This document shows, one piece after another, positions 40,817-55,800 of a stretch of DNA of 64,000 bases (within the stretch, counting starts at the first letter, position 1; each line of letters starts with the position of its first letter). The stretch is from Acridotheres tristis (lineage: Eukaryota > Chordata > Aves > Passeriformes > Sturnidae), in contig CM072919.1 of assembly GCA_037013685.1 (NCBI GenBank), positions 35,163,320 to 35,227,319 of the forward strand, read 5' to 3'. The translations under genes were made by a program, and so were the position numbers. The notes below the pieces were generated by a model. The model made no database searches and had not been told where the DNA came from. It saw nothing but the letters and a program-made list of their open reading frames with translations.

Positions 40817-43800
40817 CTGAAGAACAAAGGTAATAAAAATTACAAGTGTAAGTATTATAGCGAATACAGGACTTGTTTAGATAATGAGTCAGATAGGGTC
40901 CTTCTCAAAATTTACATGAGATTTGGGTTCTTGGAATTGTACACAAACCTCCTTCCTCTAAAGTAACAGGTGTTCACCATAAGCAAGTCACATGTCTTGA
41001 CCAATCCACGCCCTTTTCCTATTTCAGCAGCAGTAGAAGCAATATAATGGCTCTGCTTGCTGAATTCTGATTTTTCACAAAATATTAAGATTTCTAACTC
41101 TGCTGAAGTATAATTTACATAGATTTTCTTTTTTTGCTTAAGCTGTTTTTTTCAGTTCCATTGGATTACCCACTACTAGGCCAGCTCTTTTCACAGAGCC
41201 CCATATGCAGTCTTTCTTAATGTACTCCTAATCTGCTGCATATAATACAAATAACTTAGTAGCACTCCTTACAGATTTAGGTCCAGAGGAAAAATAACTT
41301 TGTATCTTCCAAAGAATGGTGAATTTATGCACGCAATGTCTATAATTTTTACCTCATTGTAAGCATCTGCTTAATATTTCTCCTGTACTCCCCAGGATCT
41401 CAGGCTGCATATCTTTCATCTTTGAATAAACACATTCAAAGACTTAGCACCCTATGATGCATTCCTTTGTGCCAGGGAACCTTGCAGGAACACAGGTACC
41501 AAAATGTGAGCATGAATGAAGAAATATGGCATTTGCAATTTGTATGTGATACACTAGAAAATTTGCTTTAAATTTCTGAAAGGCTTTCCTTGCCTGGTAT
41601 CCAGTAGAAACAAATACAAGGTACTCTACGGGTCAATTTCCCACAGCTTCTGAACTTATGGCCTGGTTTAACTGAAATCTGAAAGGGATGGAGAATTTTT
41701 GCCAGTATGAAGTGCCAAATAAGAATTAACAATGAACTTCTGTTGAGAACATTCTGTTAGTGTGACTTACTGCTGTTTGGCCCAAGAAAGCCTTGGCCTG
41801 GTGGCCAAATTCTGGCCTCAGCACAACCTGAGCAAAGGGCTTCTTAAGTACCTTTGACATAAGTCCAGCTCTGGTCACACAGTGGCACTGAGTGAAGCCA
41901 TGGCAAGCTGATTTCTCCAGCCATGCCAGGGCACTACAACTAGTTTTTCTGGTACAGTGCAGCCCAACCAGTTCTCCTGAAGTCTTGCCTGCTCTTTCCC
42001 ACGCACTTGGCCTTTGTTTCAGTGGAAAGCTATACAAGTGAACTACAGCTGCAATGCTGTCGGTATGATGGAAGGGGGAGAGACAATCACAGTTCTTGCA
42101 ACTGACCAGTGCTAGCATAGCATGACAAGCAAACAGGATTAGACGTGAGAAGGAGACCATCAACAGAGCTCTTAAATCAATGCTGGGCTCTGTGCTGAGA
42201 GTCACAACATGTTTCTTTGTGTGCCTCTCCAAACATTTCTGAGCCTCTTTGACGGGGGCTCTTGCTCTGTGCTTTCTTGTCAAGGAAAGGTTTCAATGAA
42301 GAAACTGTAATAGCAGTTCCAAATTCTCAGAGACTTAAGAAGAGCTGACAGAACTGCCTAGTGAACAAATAAGGGAACTGTGCAACATGAAGAAGACAAA
42401 TCTGACCAAGATCTAGAAGAGGAAGACAAGGCAGGCAAAGTAAGTGTAACATAGGCAATATCCACTATGCCAGCTCCATATGTTATGTAACAAGGCAAAC
42501 AGTCTAACACCAGCCTGGTCACACCCTTTTACTAAAGACCTGAAGCAGGCTTTTTATTTTTAAAGTATGTCCTACCACCATGACAAATATTGTCATGTAT
42601 GCAGTCACTGATGGGCTCAGGATTTCTGCCCAAGTTAAATGGTGCAGCTAAAAGAAAGCTACTGGTAAAAGACGTAAATAGCAGAAAGAAATTCATTTGC
42701 TTTAGTACACTTAAAAGTACTTTAAAAGTCACTATTGAACTAAAGAATGGCCATTTGGAACCAGGTGGGGTTTTTTTGCTTAGACAGAAGTTGCTTTAAA
42801 AGTCCTATTCCAAAGTTCAAAGACTAATTTGTTTTTACTAAAACTAGTTCTGCTCCCTTAGATCCATTAACTGTTTCCAGTTGTACCCTGTGTTCTATTG
42901 AATTATTTGCTTACATGCACACTTAGAGTCAGTGTGTGTAAGAATGATTAACTATACTGTCTTGTAAAAAGTTGTTAATGCTATACAGATAAAAGCAAAG
43001 GAACTAGGGTCTTCCTGACTTCAGTCTAAGGTCTACACAGTATTATGTGAAAATATATGCATAAATAAACCCTTCTATTTGATGCCTTAAGATCCCAGGA
43101 CATTTACATTTTTCCTATTGCACCAATTAAGTAACACATTTAAAACATTGCCATTGCCAACCATGACTGAGTGATGGAATATGAGATCTTATGTTATGTG
43201 TATAGGTGTAGAGGCACTTATGTTCTTTGGCTGACCTGTCACTTTATAAGAATCTCTTCTTCCTCCCAAGTGGACCAGACAGAATGCTCCCATTAATAAA
43301 ATTATTACTTGGCAGGATTGACACTTCCTCAGCTTTTGATCTTATCCTCATCTATACTACATTTCTGATGCGAGATCAATGCAATTTTTCACAGCATATA
43401 CAGTACCACTAGAATCTGGGTTGTATGGTTGCCTGCCATGTAGTGACTGGAAGCCACACGGTTGCACTTGATGCACAGAAACTGGTACTATTTACAAATG
43501 GTCTGCATGGACAAGACTGGCTCAACTGCCAGGACCTTGCCAGGGGTTCTCTGAAGACAATTTTAGGACACTGAAGACCAGATCAAAACTGTTACAGGCA
43601 CGTGACAAGGTAAATCCACGGTGGAGGATAAATCCACACGACATTGCCAAAGTTGTTCAAAATATCTTTCTACATCTAAACTGTTGGTGGAACATTGGAT
43701 ACCTATGACTGGGCTCTTGGTTGCAAACTCCCGGAATTTTACAGTCTATTTTTTGCCTGCTCCTCTTTCAGTCTTTCTATCATGGTTTTAGACACCACTG

Positions 43801-46800
43801 CCCTCACTTATAAACACCCAGAAGGTTATGTACTCGTCATTTCATTTGAGTGCTTGCAAGACTGGGATTGTTTATTGTTTGTTGTTAGTTATTTTGAATG
43901 TCAAGCAGCAATCACTGTCCTGTCTGTGCCTGGCTTTCAACTGTTCCTCAGCTGAGATCTTTTGCCAGATAGACCTTCCTCAGTCATTATAAACTAAATC
44001 ACTAAAGCACATTTACTAATGGCATCCTGGCACCAAGGCCCATAGCAGCACCAGGCCTGAGGCTGCTATATTCTAGAGACTGTTATCTGCTGATGAAGAA
44101 TCTTTCCTGTCTGTAGCATGTTCCAGACCCATGTGCTTCCTCTTGGAAGCAACAATCATGCTGTGACTATGAAGAGCAATGATGAATGCAGAGGAGGTCT
44201 GCTGGTTGACACAAAATCCAGTTGCTCCCTTCCTTGGAAAAGTTTGCTTTGTGGGTAATTCTTTGCTGAATCAAAGGCTATAGGCCGATATTAACAGCTA
44301 TCCACTACCTCCTACTACTGAAGTAAAGGTTTTTCAAGTATGGAGAGAAATTCTTTTCAGATGCATAGGTAGCACTAGACCGCTTGGCAGCATTGTAAGA
44401 CACTCATGTTGTGCTTCTTATCCATGGCACTTTCAGCCTACTCCCATTCACAAACTTAATCTCTCGGGAGGGCAGAGGTAAGATAGCTTTAGCTGCCAAC
44501 ACCTTCCATCACAGCCAGATCTGCTCCAGCTAGCACAGCTGCAGATACTACTCCTCAGCCGACAGCTATTGCTTCCCTCCCATGCCCAGCATCTGTTGCT
44601 TCTCTTCTCCCCTGTATTGATCTTGTACAGGAAAGCAGCTGCATGTCCTGGAAAACACGTGCATTCACAGACATTGGACCAAATATCTTATCTATAGAGA
44701 AGAGAGAACAAAAAGCACAGGCAGGGAGTGTTTCTGTTCCATGTGATCTTCAGTCAAATACTGAATCTCTGATAATATGTCAAGCTGACTTTATCAGACT
44801 TTATTGTAATGTTTGAACTGTATCTCTTGGGATAGGAAGCATTGTGGCTGACCTCTGTCAGTAGGTCACAGCCCATCTCGGAATTCTAATGTAAGATAAC
44901 CATCCATAGAGACACTCTGTTGAAGAGTGCCTAGGATTAAGATGGGTGGGAAATACCAATATACTAGAATAGTACTCATCCTCATTCTGATATTCTCACT
45001 CAGCTAGTGAGTGAGAATAGTGTGGTCTCTCTTTTGTATTTCTGGTAAACACAGTTACCACACACCAAAAATTGACATAATCTGGCTGTTTTCATCAATA
45101 TCTGAGAACAGCCTCTCTTTGGGCAGATTTGCCACAGTGGTGGGCTAACACCATGCCCACAGCAGCATAGCCTGCTTACATCCTCATTGGGAGCTTCTAA
45201 TTGGAAAGACTGCTGACCTAATTGCAAATATAACCAAGAAGCAGGGACAGAAAACTAGCAGTAAGTGTTAGCAGAGGAGAGATGCAACTCACACTTGTAA
45301 AATTTTTCAGCAGACTATTGGCCAACCTCAACTTGGAAGGTGGACTTCATGAAGGAGCCACCGAAAAAAACCCCTTTCTCTACTGAAGGTGTGCTGCGTT
45401 ACAATCTTGGAGAAGCAACAATGCAGTCTAAGAGATTACCTTGTTATGGCAGTATCTAGTATGTCTGCCGAGATAATGATCATATTGCATACCACTATTC
45501 ATTTAATAAGATCCTTAGCCATGTGCCAGACCATCTTTGCCCACCCTTATAAAGGGGTTCCTGTAATCACACACTGCTGTCCACACTGTCCAGGTCCAGG
45601 ATGGGACCAATGAAAACACCACCACTGTTGCTCTTGATGAGTGTAAATATGCATAATAATTAAATTCCTGCTCTCAAGACTAAAAGAAGTGAAAACAGTT
45701 CCTGAAGTAAGTGACTACTATAAGGAGAATCCGTAGATAGAGTGTCCCAAGCCATTGCTCACCACCTTTCTAGAATGCATGATGCCACTTTAGGGATTGT
45801 AAAACTCCAGAATACATACAAGGGTCCATCTACCCTGGAAAGGAGTTTAGTGTCCAAAGTCAAGCTGTTCACTTGAAGCAAACAATAAACTTCCAAATGC
45901 TCCCACAACAGTAACTGTTGGAGGAACAAACAACAGTAATCTATGCCATTTCAAATTCCTGCTGCCACAAGGTCCTCCAGAAGGAATGGTCTTCAGAAGT
46001 ACTTGTCTTGTTTTTCAGCCAGAACAGGCTGTTAAAATGGACAGGAAAGCATGTAAGCTTAAGAGGAGGACATCTACAAGATGAAGGTCAAAAGCTCTGA
46101 CAGAAAATGTCAGCAAATTTATTTTTTTTCAGAAAGGATACTTGTTGCCCTCCAAGTGCCTCTTACAACACAAAAGGATCCCACCTCCTTGGTTTTTCTA
46201 ATTACTTTTGCAGCTATGATGAACGAAATGAAGCCAGTTTAAAGGTCAGGTTTTCACAAAGACTTTGTTTGCTCCAAACCTACCAATTGTATACATAAGC
46301 TTCTTGCTCTGCTGAGTACTTGAAAAACCTCTGGACCTTAAAAGCAGATCCTAAGGGACTGTGAGCACTACTGAAATGATACCTCAGAGCATACAAAGGG
46401 CAGAATAACCCTCATTTAGCATTCACCTTTCTAGAGGCTGAATTCTCAGCAATTGTCTCCAGGTCTCTTCAGTGTCAACCAAAAACCCTACTAGTCTGGT
46501 ATTTCAGGTTTAAGTACAAGATCATTAATAAATAAGCAATCAGTAGACTCCTGGATTATTAATAAACAACACTTCCCCCTCCTGAATTGAGTGGAAGCTA
46601 ACAATATAGTACTCATTCACACTAGAGCTCCTTCTACCATGTTCTTGCTCCATTCTCTCTCACTTCCTATGATCATTACAGGTAAGGTAAATTGGCTCCT
46701 GTTCACGAAATCCCCATAACCCAAAATAACCATGATAACTTGATATTTTTCAGGCTGATGAACACTGATTCTCCCTCCCTGGCGGTCCCCAGGCAAAATA

Positions 46801-49800
46801 CAGCCTGTGCTTTTCACATGCTTCACAGACCAAAAACCTAATTCACAGGCTTTTTCAAAAGCCAAAGACTACCACACCCACACTAAATAACTTGTATATT
46901 TTACTACTTCTGTGTCTATTTATTAGCATTAATATTTTTCTGCATTTGCTTCGCAGCTCTATCATTTTTGTAAGCAGGGTTGGAAAACCTGCTTGCTTGA
47001 CAACTAAGGCACAGCTTCTTCACAGAAGCACAACACTCAACACTTCAGTCGGTGCTCGCCCACACTGTGCACAATTCACTCACCCTGTAGCTGGAATGAG
47101 TCAGCTAGCAGTAATGGGAGGATGCATTACAAAATCACGGAGCCAGGCAGCATCCAGCCTTTGCTGATGTCACAGCCTGTCACAGTTAATCCATCCACAC
47201 AACCAACCAGCGTGGTACATGCGCAAAAAGAAGGATGGCTATGAATCTCTGTGACTTAGGAATAAACTGCTTCAAAAATGGAGTATACATCAGCTGTTAT
47301 TTACTGGAAATCACTCTGCCTCTTCTACAAGCCAGTCAAGAGGCTGTGCTTTCAGCTGAATCTTTTTATTTTTTTAAAAACATAAAAATAGAATTGACTT
47401 TGATTTATCCAGCATCTCAATAAGCATCTTTGCTCTTTGAAATCAGCAGTATTTGAGCTTCACCTTGCAAAGCAACTCACAAAATCCTTGCTGTGATCTG
47501 GCTGAAATTCAGACACAGAAGTGCAAGCAAACAATGGATGTTTTCAAGCTGACGCTAATCACGGCCTATGATTTTCCATTTCTTACTCAGCCTGCTTTTG
47601 TGAGCATAGTCTCAGTCCTTCTTTCAGCAGTGAGCGTGCTCTGTATGGGGGGAAGAGAGAGGCAGACAAAGCACCAACAGCTTCTTGTGCCGAGGTGAGT
47701 TAGCCTCGGAAAATATTGTTAGACTGTTGTGTCTCTTCTCCCCCCTCTTCCCCTTTAAAACAAATTCTAGATGTAAAAGGGGAAATAGCTGTAGAAATAA
47801 CTTAGGCAAAGACGTATGCTATTTTAGTATCTGACCTCTCTAGACATGTGAATATAGCCAATCAGATCACCCAGGCATGGATAGATCAGTGTTGTGAGAT
47901 CTTGTGATCCCTTGTTCAGGTTTGTTATGTTCACATTCATTTGTAAAGGGAACAATTAAATAATAAGGTGAAATAGCAGAAAATGGTTTTCAGCTGATTC
48001 TTCACTACAAATTTAAAGGCTTTACAAGTGACTGAAAGGTTCAATCATTGTATGTGAACTGTCTCTAGAGGACCTTTATGATTGAGCTTGATGTATGAAA
48101 CTGATTTCCTTCTGTGTAACACTTGGCTACTATTAAAATATTCATTGTGGTTTGATGCTGCCCTTGATGATGGAACTCCGAATAATGTCACCTATAAGCA
48201 AAAGTTTTGAAATGAGATGACAGGGAGATCAAATCAATAATGAAGACTAAAGACACATGAGGAAGAGAAAATGTGACCAAATGCTAAAACTAGCTTACAT
48301 TAAGCACAGAACTCATTTTGGCACCGCCTGGGAAAGCTGTCACTGAACTTTTCTTCCCCAGCAGTGACAGAAAGTTCTCTGTATCCATGAAGCATTCTAA
48401 TTCAAGTACACACAATACTGCACCTTCTGAAATGAGCTTCCATGATACATATTTGACTTACTGTTTTCATTTCAGTTCTGTTATTACCACTCCTTCATGT
48501 TCACATCTTTATTTGCTGTTTATGCTCCATCTATTATGAGGAAATACAGTCCAAAAGTATGTGACTCCAACTATATCACAGAAGGTATCTTATTTACTGT
48601 TGTGTAAATCGTAATATTAAGAGGGAATGATTGTCCTCCCTGCTGCCAAATATGCAAAAAGAACCAAATTCAGCAATGCTTTACTTAGTGTGCTCTTGCA
48701 AGCACTTTGGTTGCTCATGCACATACTGTAACTGGGCCTGAAATTTTGCATTAATGCACAATGTGCTACTTTTAGCAGGTATTTTAACTTTTTCCATCTC
48801 AAAACTTGTTTCCACTTGTCAAGATGTGCACTAAGGAGCATGTAATGGACAAACCAACAACCCAAGACAAGAAAAATATGGAGGTAAATATTGAAGGTGT
48901 GAAGATTTGCAGCTAGATTTCTCAGCTGATGTACTTCTTTTACATCTAAAATACAGATACATGGTGTCTGATGAAGTTCAGCAGCTGCTGGATCTATTTG
49001 CATATCAGATGTAGTTTCAGGTATGTCTTTCTGTATCAATCCTTGATTCTTCACAGGCAACTTTATGTCTAGCTTGAATATGTCACTTGTTTGCAAAATG
49101 ATACTGAATTTATTTTTTAACTTACTACTATGTAATGACTTCTGATGGAGAAAAGGCACAATGAATATGCCTTCCATGTCTTGTTCTTAATCCTGAAGAA
49201 TTTTTGTGATGAGTGGTTTCTGAGTACTTCAGAACTGACAAATTACCACTACAAGCCAATCTGGAAAGAGCAGCTTTTTAAATGGTATGCCAGTGTCTGC
49301 TCTTCATTCTCGAATAGAAAACATAATAAACCTCTTACAATTAAGAAGTTAAAACTAGCCAGTTGCATTTATAGATAGTTTTCTATGAGATGCAAACCTA
49401 CAAGTCTCTACAAACTGAGATTTGGTAATTCTATTTTGAACCTGGGTTTGGCATTATAATTTAGACCTGTGGTATATTATTAAATCTACTAGCGATAACT
49501 CTTACATTTCATGATCTTCATGTTCATGTATTACCCTTTTTCCTACATTCTTCCCCCATCCTAAAAAACTTCCACTAATATGAAAAATATCTCCCCTTTC
49601 AATATAAAGATCCATTACATTCTGTGTTTATGAAACATGAAAATTTACTTCATGATGCAGTAAGAAATAATCTATTTTCTTTGCACCCAGAAAAGGGTTT
49701 TCAGTATCCAGTTAAGATTACACAAAATTTCAAGGAACGGGTGAACAAGCTTCAGAATTTCAGGAAGACTATCCTTGCTACATTAAATTCACCTCTAAGA

Positions 49801-52800
49801 TATACAAATATCAGTAGGAGTATTCATCTTCATCAATAAACAGGCTTTGTTTCTACAGTTCTGGCTGTTTGGGCCTGAAAAAACAGGAAGGTTTTTTTAA
49901 AAGGCAGGAAAGCTCAGACATTTTATATTCAATGTCAGCTGATGAAAGTAAATTCTTCCTAATATCTAAGATTTATCAGACAGACCCCCCTTCATGATTT
50001 CTTTTAATAAAAATCCTGTTTCAAAGGAAAAATCTCAATTAGTGAACATTGGCAACTAAGCACTAAGTGTAAGGATAGTTCCACACACTTCCTGCCCTAG
50101 TTTCATTTAACACATCACAAGTATTTTTTCATCTAATTGAAGTAAGCATAAAAAACCCCTGTTTTATATAACATATGAAACTGTTAAAAAGACTGTAAAA
50201 AGCTATATCAGGACTGTAGTTCTATTTGAACTCCACATACTGTAACCAGTTCTACTAAAGCAAAACCGTAGAAATGAGGAAGAAGTCAGAGGTTACCAGC
50301 TTCTACAATAAAAAAGTTTATCTTTTATCTGTGATTACACTCTACAGGACAAAGATTTTTCCAGTGCTACTGTTTATTTGTAGTTATCTCATTGCGACTA
50401 TTATGAGAGTGATACCCAATCGGAAAGGCCTACCATGATACAATTTCTAATCTATTCCCATAGAAAGCTGTGATCCTGAGGTACTGTGCTACTGGGCGCT
50501 GATACAGAAACTGTTGTGGAACTACTGCAGCTACTTTGTGCCTTTGGTAAGTGCTAATCCATTGGTTCTGTGTTTATAGTGGGAAATAGAAAGGGGCTTG
50601 CATGCTGAATGATAGCCTTCCTCAATTTTGAATATACAAATCTGCATTGAATCTTGCAGATGTTTCTTCTACAACAGGAACTACCGACATTTTCATTTTA
50701 AAAAAATCAGTAACATGACTCTCCACATATACACATCATTTTCACCTGCACGAGGTACTTGTCACAGCTAGAGAAGGAATGTGGGATGCAGTGCATAGTG
50801 GATTGGAAGGGAGTGGATGCTTACTTTCAGTGCATCCATTTTTCCTATTAAATTGCAAGCAAATGCATGCTTTTTAGGTACATCATCTGGTCACTATGAT
50901 ATAAAGGTAATTATAGAGTAATTGAGGCTTGAGGGTATTCTAAACAATGCAGACATTAGGTGTAAGAGTTTTTTTAATTCACTGAATTTTTGAACTTCAA
51001 ACACTTGCACAGAAGGAAGAACATGGCTATTATATTTGGACTATGTACTTTTCAAGATTCGATATTATTAACTGTGGCCTAGTAAACAACAAACTTTTAA
51101 CTATGATTCTGTGATTCTAAGATTAACCATTTGTATGTGACTAATTTAGCATTAATTTTTTAATAGTTAGGTTACCAGACATTAATTGTATGTAGCAATG
51201 CCACGAATTTTTCTGAAATCATTGAAAATCCTCAAGTAAATGTGTCAGCAAAGTCAAATATATTTTATGTCTTTACATCATTTATTTCACAAATACTACT
51301 GTTCAATTCTGCTTTTAACCCTTTACAGTTTTTAAACCAATTGCAACTCTGCATCTGCTCATAAAGATAAATAATAAGTCACACAAAGGAAAATCATCTG
51401 TAAACTCAAAAATACTGCCAATGATCACAATTTTTTTCTACCACAGTTTCTATTCTTAGAAATAGGTGTTTCATTGTAGTACCTCTTTTGGCTATTTTGG
51501 CCAGTTACCACTGTTTCATAACTCAGCAGCTGACAAGGAAAGACAGCACTTTTAGAACTGAGTCCTTTTTGTTAGTGTTAGTGGAATTTAACCAGGATGT
51601 CAGGACCAGCCCACCCAGAATTACTGCTGGATTGAAGCCCTGATGAATGACTTCATGTGAGGTATGAACTCATCTCCATAATCCACTAATGAACCTTCTG
51701 CTGTCAGTACATTATATGTCAAGTAAAACTCGTTCATCATAAAACTGTCCAAACTGTGTAATTTTCAAAATTTTTACAGACAGAATGAGAATTGCTTCGT
51801 TTTATCACTTTTTTCGAATATGGAACTGTGTCAAGAGGTATTTAGCCCTACTGTTAATGTGCTGTATTGAAAAAATGTTCAAAATTATTATTTGAAGTTT
51901 CTTCCCTTTAGATTTCAAAAAGTGTTATTTTTAGGCTAGCTTGAGGCAAAACAAAGTTACAACCAACTTTAAATGGAAGGGGTCAAATGATAATGATACA
52001 ATAATATCCTCCTTCCTCTTAGGAGCCTGATACTGGGAAAAGTGCTGTTGGAGAGAAATGCAGAGATGTCTCTGTCAGAAAAAAAAAATGTTAAGTTGGG
52101 CAAACCCCAATTATTCTGCAGATTCCAAGACTGCAAATACCAGTAGTAGCAGAGTTTCCAAATGCTGGACACGTTGAAAAGGTGAATAAGCTTACTTAGG
52201 TACCGAAGCAGATAACGTGCATTTTAGGTGGTCGCTAGACAAGGTAACTCTTGCTCCTAAGAATTAGACAGTAAAATGGATGAAAGGATGAATTTGAGAG
52301 ACTTGAGTTTAAGTCCCTTTATTTTAATGAAGAAATACCACAAGGCTAAAATTAAATTAACAAAAGCAGCGAAATCTTCTAGTCCATAGAGCAGAAGACC
52401 AAATAAACACACTATTTTTGTAACTAGTGTGCACAATTCATTATGCAGATAAGGTGTACTACTGCATCTCCTTTTTTCTACGAGCAAAGGGATAGGAGTG
52501 ATTGACAAGGCTTTCCATAACAAAGAAGCAAGAAATAGGATTTTAATAAGACTGAAATTACTTTCCTTAGATTTTGGGTTTAGAATGTCATAACTACTGC
52601 CACCAAGTCTAAGTTCCTGGTAGTAGCCAGTAGTTTTAAGAATTCATGACCAGTTTAACATCACAGATGTAAGATGTGAGATGCTTCCCTTTCTATTCCT
52701 CCCTCACCTAAGTTTTGATTTTTTGTTCACATAATTTTTATGTTTCCTTCTCACTTCTAAAGAGCAGCAAACAACTTTTTGCACAGGGACAAAAGACAAT

Positions 52801-55800
52801 GTGGGAACTTGGCCCTCTCTAGTTATGCTTGTGGCCAGCAACACAGTCTTTCTGTGGCCTTGCAACTCCCATCTCAGATTCTTACTGCATGCCAATTCGT
52901 GTTCCTCCTTGGCTGAGAAACAGACACATCTCCTCATCCTTTAGTTTGTAGGCCAGTTGAATACAGTTCCTATGAGTCATGGCCTTGTGCCCAACCTGTT
53001 AATCTGCACTGCTTAGTAACCATTAAACACTGCCCATCACCTTTGTCAAGGGGAGGAGATGGATGTTTATTTATTACTTGGATAGGTCTGCACTTATACA
53101 AAGACCTAAGGCTGAGAGGGAACTTGGTCACTTATATGACCAAATGCTTCACAACAATGAAGTAAACTTTCAACAGAAGTCTATCTTTTGTCCTACTGAT
53201 CTGCCTATATTATACAGTCTTTGGTTTACACAGAAGCAAAAACTATTGTGATCTGAATGTGCTGACATGTAGAAACAGAACTCTGAGCTTCAGCTCTCAC
53301 ACCCTATGCACTGAGCAAAATAGGCCTTATTCCAGGCCACAATGGACACAAATCTCAAGCAAGACGGAAGTTCTATTCATATGCCTTGAACATGTAAAAT
53401 CAGAAGCTAATGCTACATGAGGATGCATAAACCAGTTCAGATTTCAGATGAGAAGTAGCTTCAAAGGTCAGAGATGTGTTAGCCTGAACTCAGCACAATT
53501 TTTGGATCAGTGCTAGTTAATTAATAATCTTATGCATTATTTAAACTCAGATCCTCAGATAGCGCTACATATATATCCAGCTTTGCAAAGTGATACAAGT
53601 GACAATACACTACCAAACACCAAGCTCAAGATTCCATAACTACTCATTCTTATCTTGAGGAATATTTAGCTAATAATTATCCTTTATGCAAATAGACCAA
53701 TGTCTGGTTGAAGACTTCCATTCATTCCAACATGCAAAAAATGAGCTGGTACATTCCTGTCAAAAAGCTATCCAGGTAAGAGATTTGTCTCCCCTCCTGT
53801 GCCTCTGAATTCAGATTAACTTTTCTTTGCCTGTTTTCAAAGGTGCAAAACTGCCTCTTTTCACCTACTTTGCTCATGCTGTTGTTTTTTGGTTTATCAT
53901 TATGTTGTTGTTCATAAATATTACTTATAAGGTAGACACTGGACAAGTTTGTAAAATGTACAGTCAGCTGTAAATGGTACAGCAATTATCTCTCCTGCAA
54001 CCCTTGTCAAGAGTTCAACCATTTGGTTAGATTTTATTTCTATTTAAGAAAATGACATATACTAGGCTTATCTATTTCTCAAAATACCACTCTAATATTG
54101 AAACTGAGAGCATTTTCTTAGTGCTTATGTACAAACATGCGTTTCCAAAATACTGTCCTTATGGCATGTAGTAAACACAAGATGCCACAGAAAACAATAT
54201 GAGAATGGAGTATCAACTGGGTTTTCTCTGTGGCAGCTTAGCATGGCTAAACAACGTCCAGCAAAACCACAGGGCAGAACACGGAGCTTATATTTAACTT
54301 AATGAATGATGACGAGGGTCTTGAAAAGCTATCTTGAAAGACGTTTTTTGAAATAACAGACTTTCACTTTGAAACAGCTACTTTCCCAAAAGCAAGAAAT
54401 CTGATTTTTAGGAATGTTTTTTGAGTGCACAGGAAATGCCTTTTTAGTGGTCATGTCCTAGGACTCTGCAGAAGAATACTTCTATCTTGCCTTCAAGAGC
54501 ATTTCAATAGTTAAATCAGCATGTTCTGGAATCCTTGAATAAAGCCTGTCTTTGCAGAATGAATGAAACTACTTGATGATGTATTTGCATGTATGATCAT
54601 TCCTAAAGATAACCTTGATGGGCCAGCCTTAACAATAGGCGTTGGCTGACTGCATGAGTTCCACTGCAGCCTGCTCATCAGCTCTGGGATTGTTCCTGTC
54701 AATGGCTGTCACCTTACTCACTGGGATATGGAAGTGAGAATCCTTGGGAAAACCAGACTTGAATCATGGCTGCTGGTGAATGCAGGCATTTAACAAAGAG
54801 CCTAACTTGCCTGGAAAGTCCTAAACCAATTTACAGTTGGAAATAAAAATTGTGAATTGGAGATTTTAATTAGAAATACACAATTCTAAAAGACTGTCAG
54901 AATAAATCTCTCATTAGTACAGCAGTTTAATTTGTAGAGGACGTGGTCTGGCTTTCCTGACTTGTAGAGACCACTAAGCTGGAATGCTATTTCCTCTTTC
55001 ATGTTTGAATTAGTGTAACATTGAAACTCAACACAAAAATGCTTTGAAGCGACAATATTTTACTCCAATATAGTGAAAAAACTAACCAAGCCTATCAAGT
55101 TTCACATGATTTTCCTAAAAGACATTGTCATATTCTGTGCCTGTAGTCTGGTATTTTGCTAGATCAGTGTATAAATGAATGGTTTGGGTTGCTGGCACCT
55201 TACTTAAGTCTGCTTCCAAGTACATCTTGGTTCTAAAGATCAAAATACAATAGTTATACCAAGACAGAGAGAAACATTCATCTCACTGTTTTAGCACCTG
55301 GTAACTTCTAAAACTTTTAGGTTATGTTGACATATCTAAGCAACCCTGCAGAATAAAAGCACATTAATAAATCAAAACAGTAGTTGCTAAAGCAGTATTG
55401 ACTTATATTATAGGCAGCTCAGAGGACTTTATTTCAGACCAGTCAGTTCTCACAAACTAAATGTACTTCCCACATCTGTTCAAATATGTCCAAAGCACCA
55501 ATTGCTGTCTTAGGTTTTTATGCCACCATAAAGGGTCAAAGTGCACTGGGGCATATTTTCTAGGTACCTTCCTCTGAAAAAAAATCCAGTTTGCAAGAAT
55601 AATACATCTTTGCAAGAATAACACACACACATTGAATCTATGCACTTTGAGGCTAACCAAGGAATTTTTTCATAATTGTGTCATTGCTCAAAATCAGAAC
55701 AGTAACATGATCATAGTCATTACAACCAAAAAAGGTTTCTATGAGACAGAAAGGATTTCTAGTATTAAAGATGAGCAATATGAACAATTTAACTCAACAC

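Noticed and set aside
41726..42283. 185-codon minus-strand open frame as an IDUA exon
   Set aside because: It has none of the IDUA exon 1-2 residues (no WDQQLNLAYVG-like or RTHW-like motif) and no donor matching the split-codon phase of exon 3.
49624..49839. 71-codon plus-strand frame as a coding exon
   Set aside because: It looks fairly protein-like but has no flanking splice signals or recognisable family, and sits in AT-rich intron.
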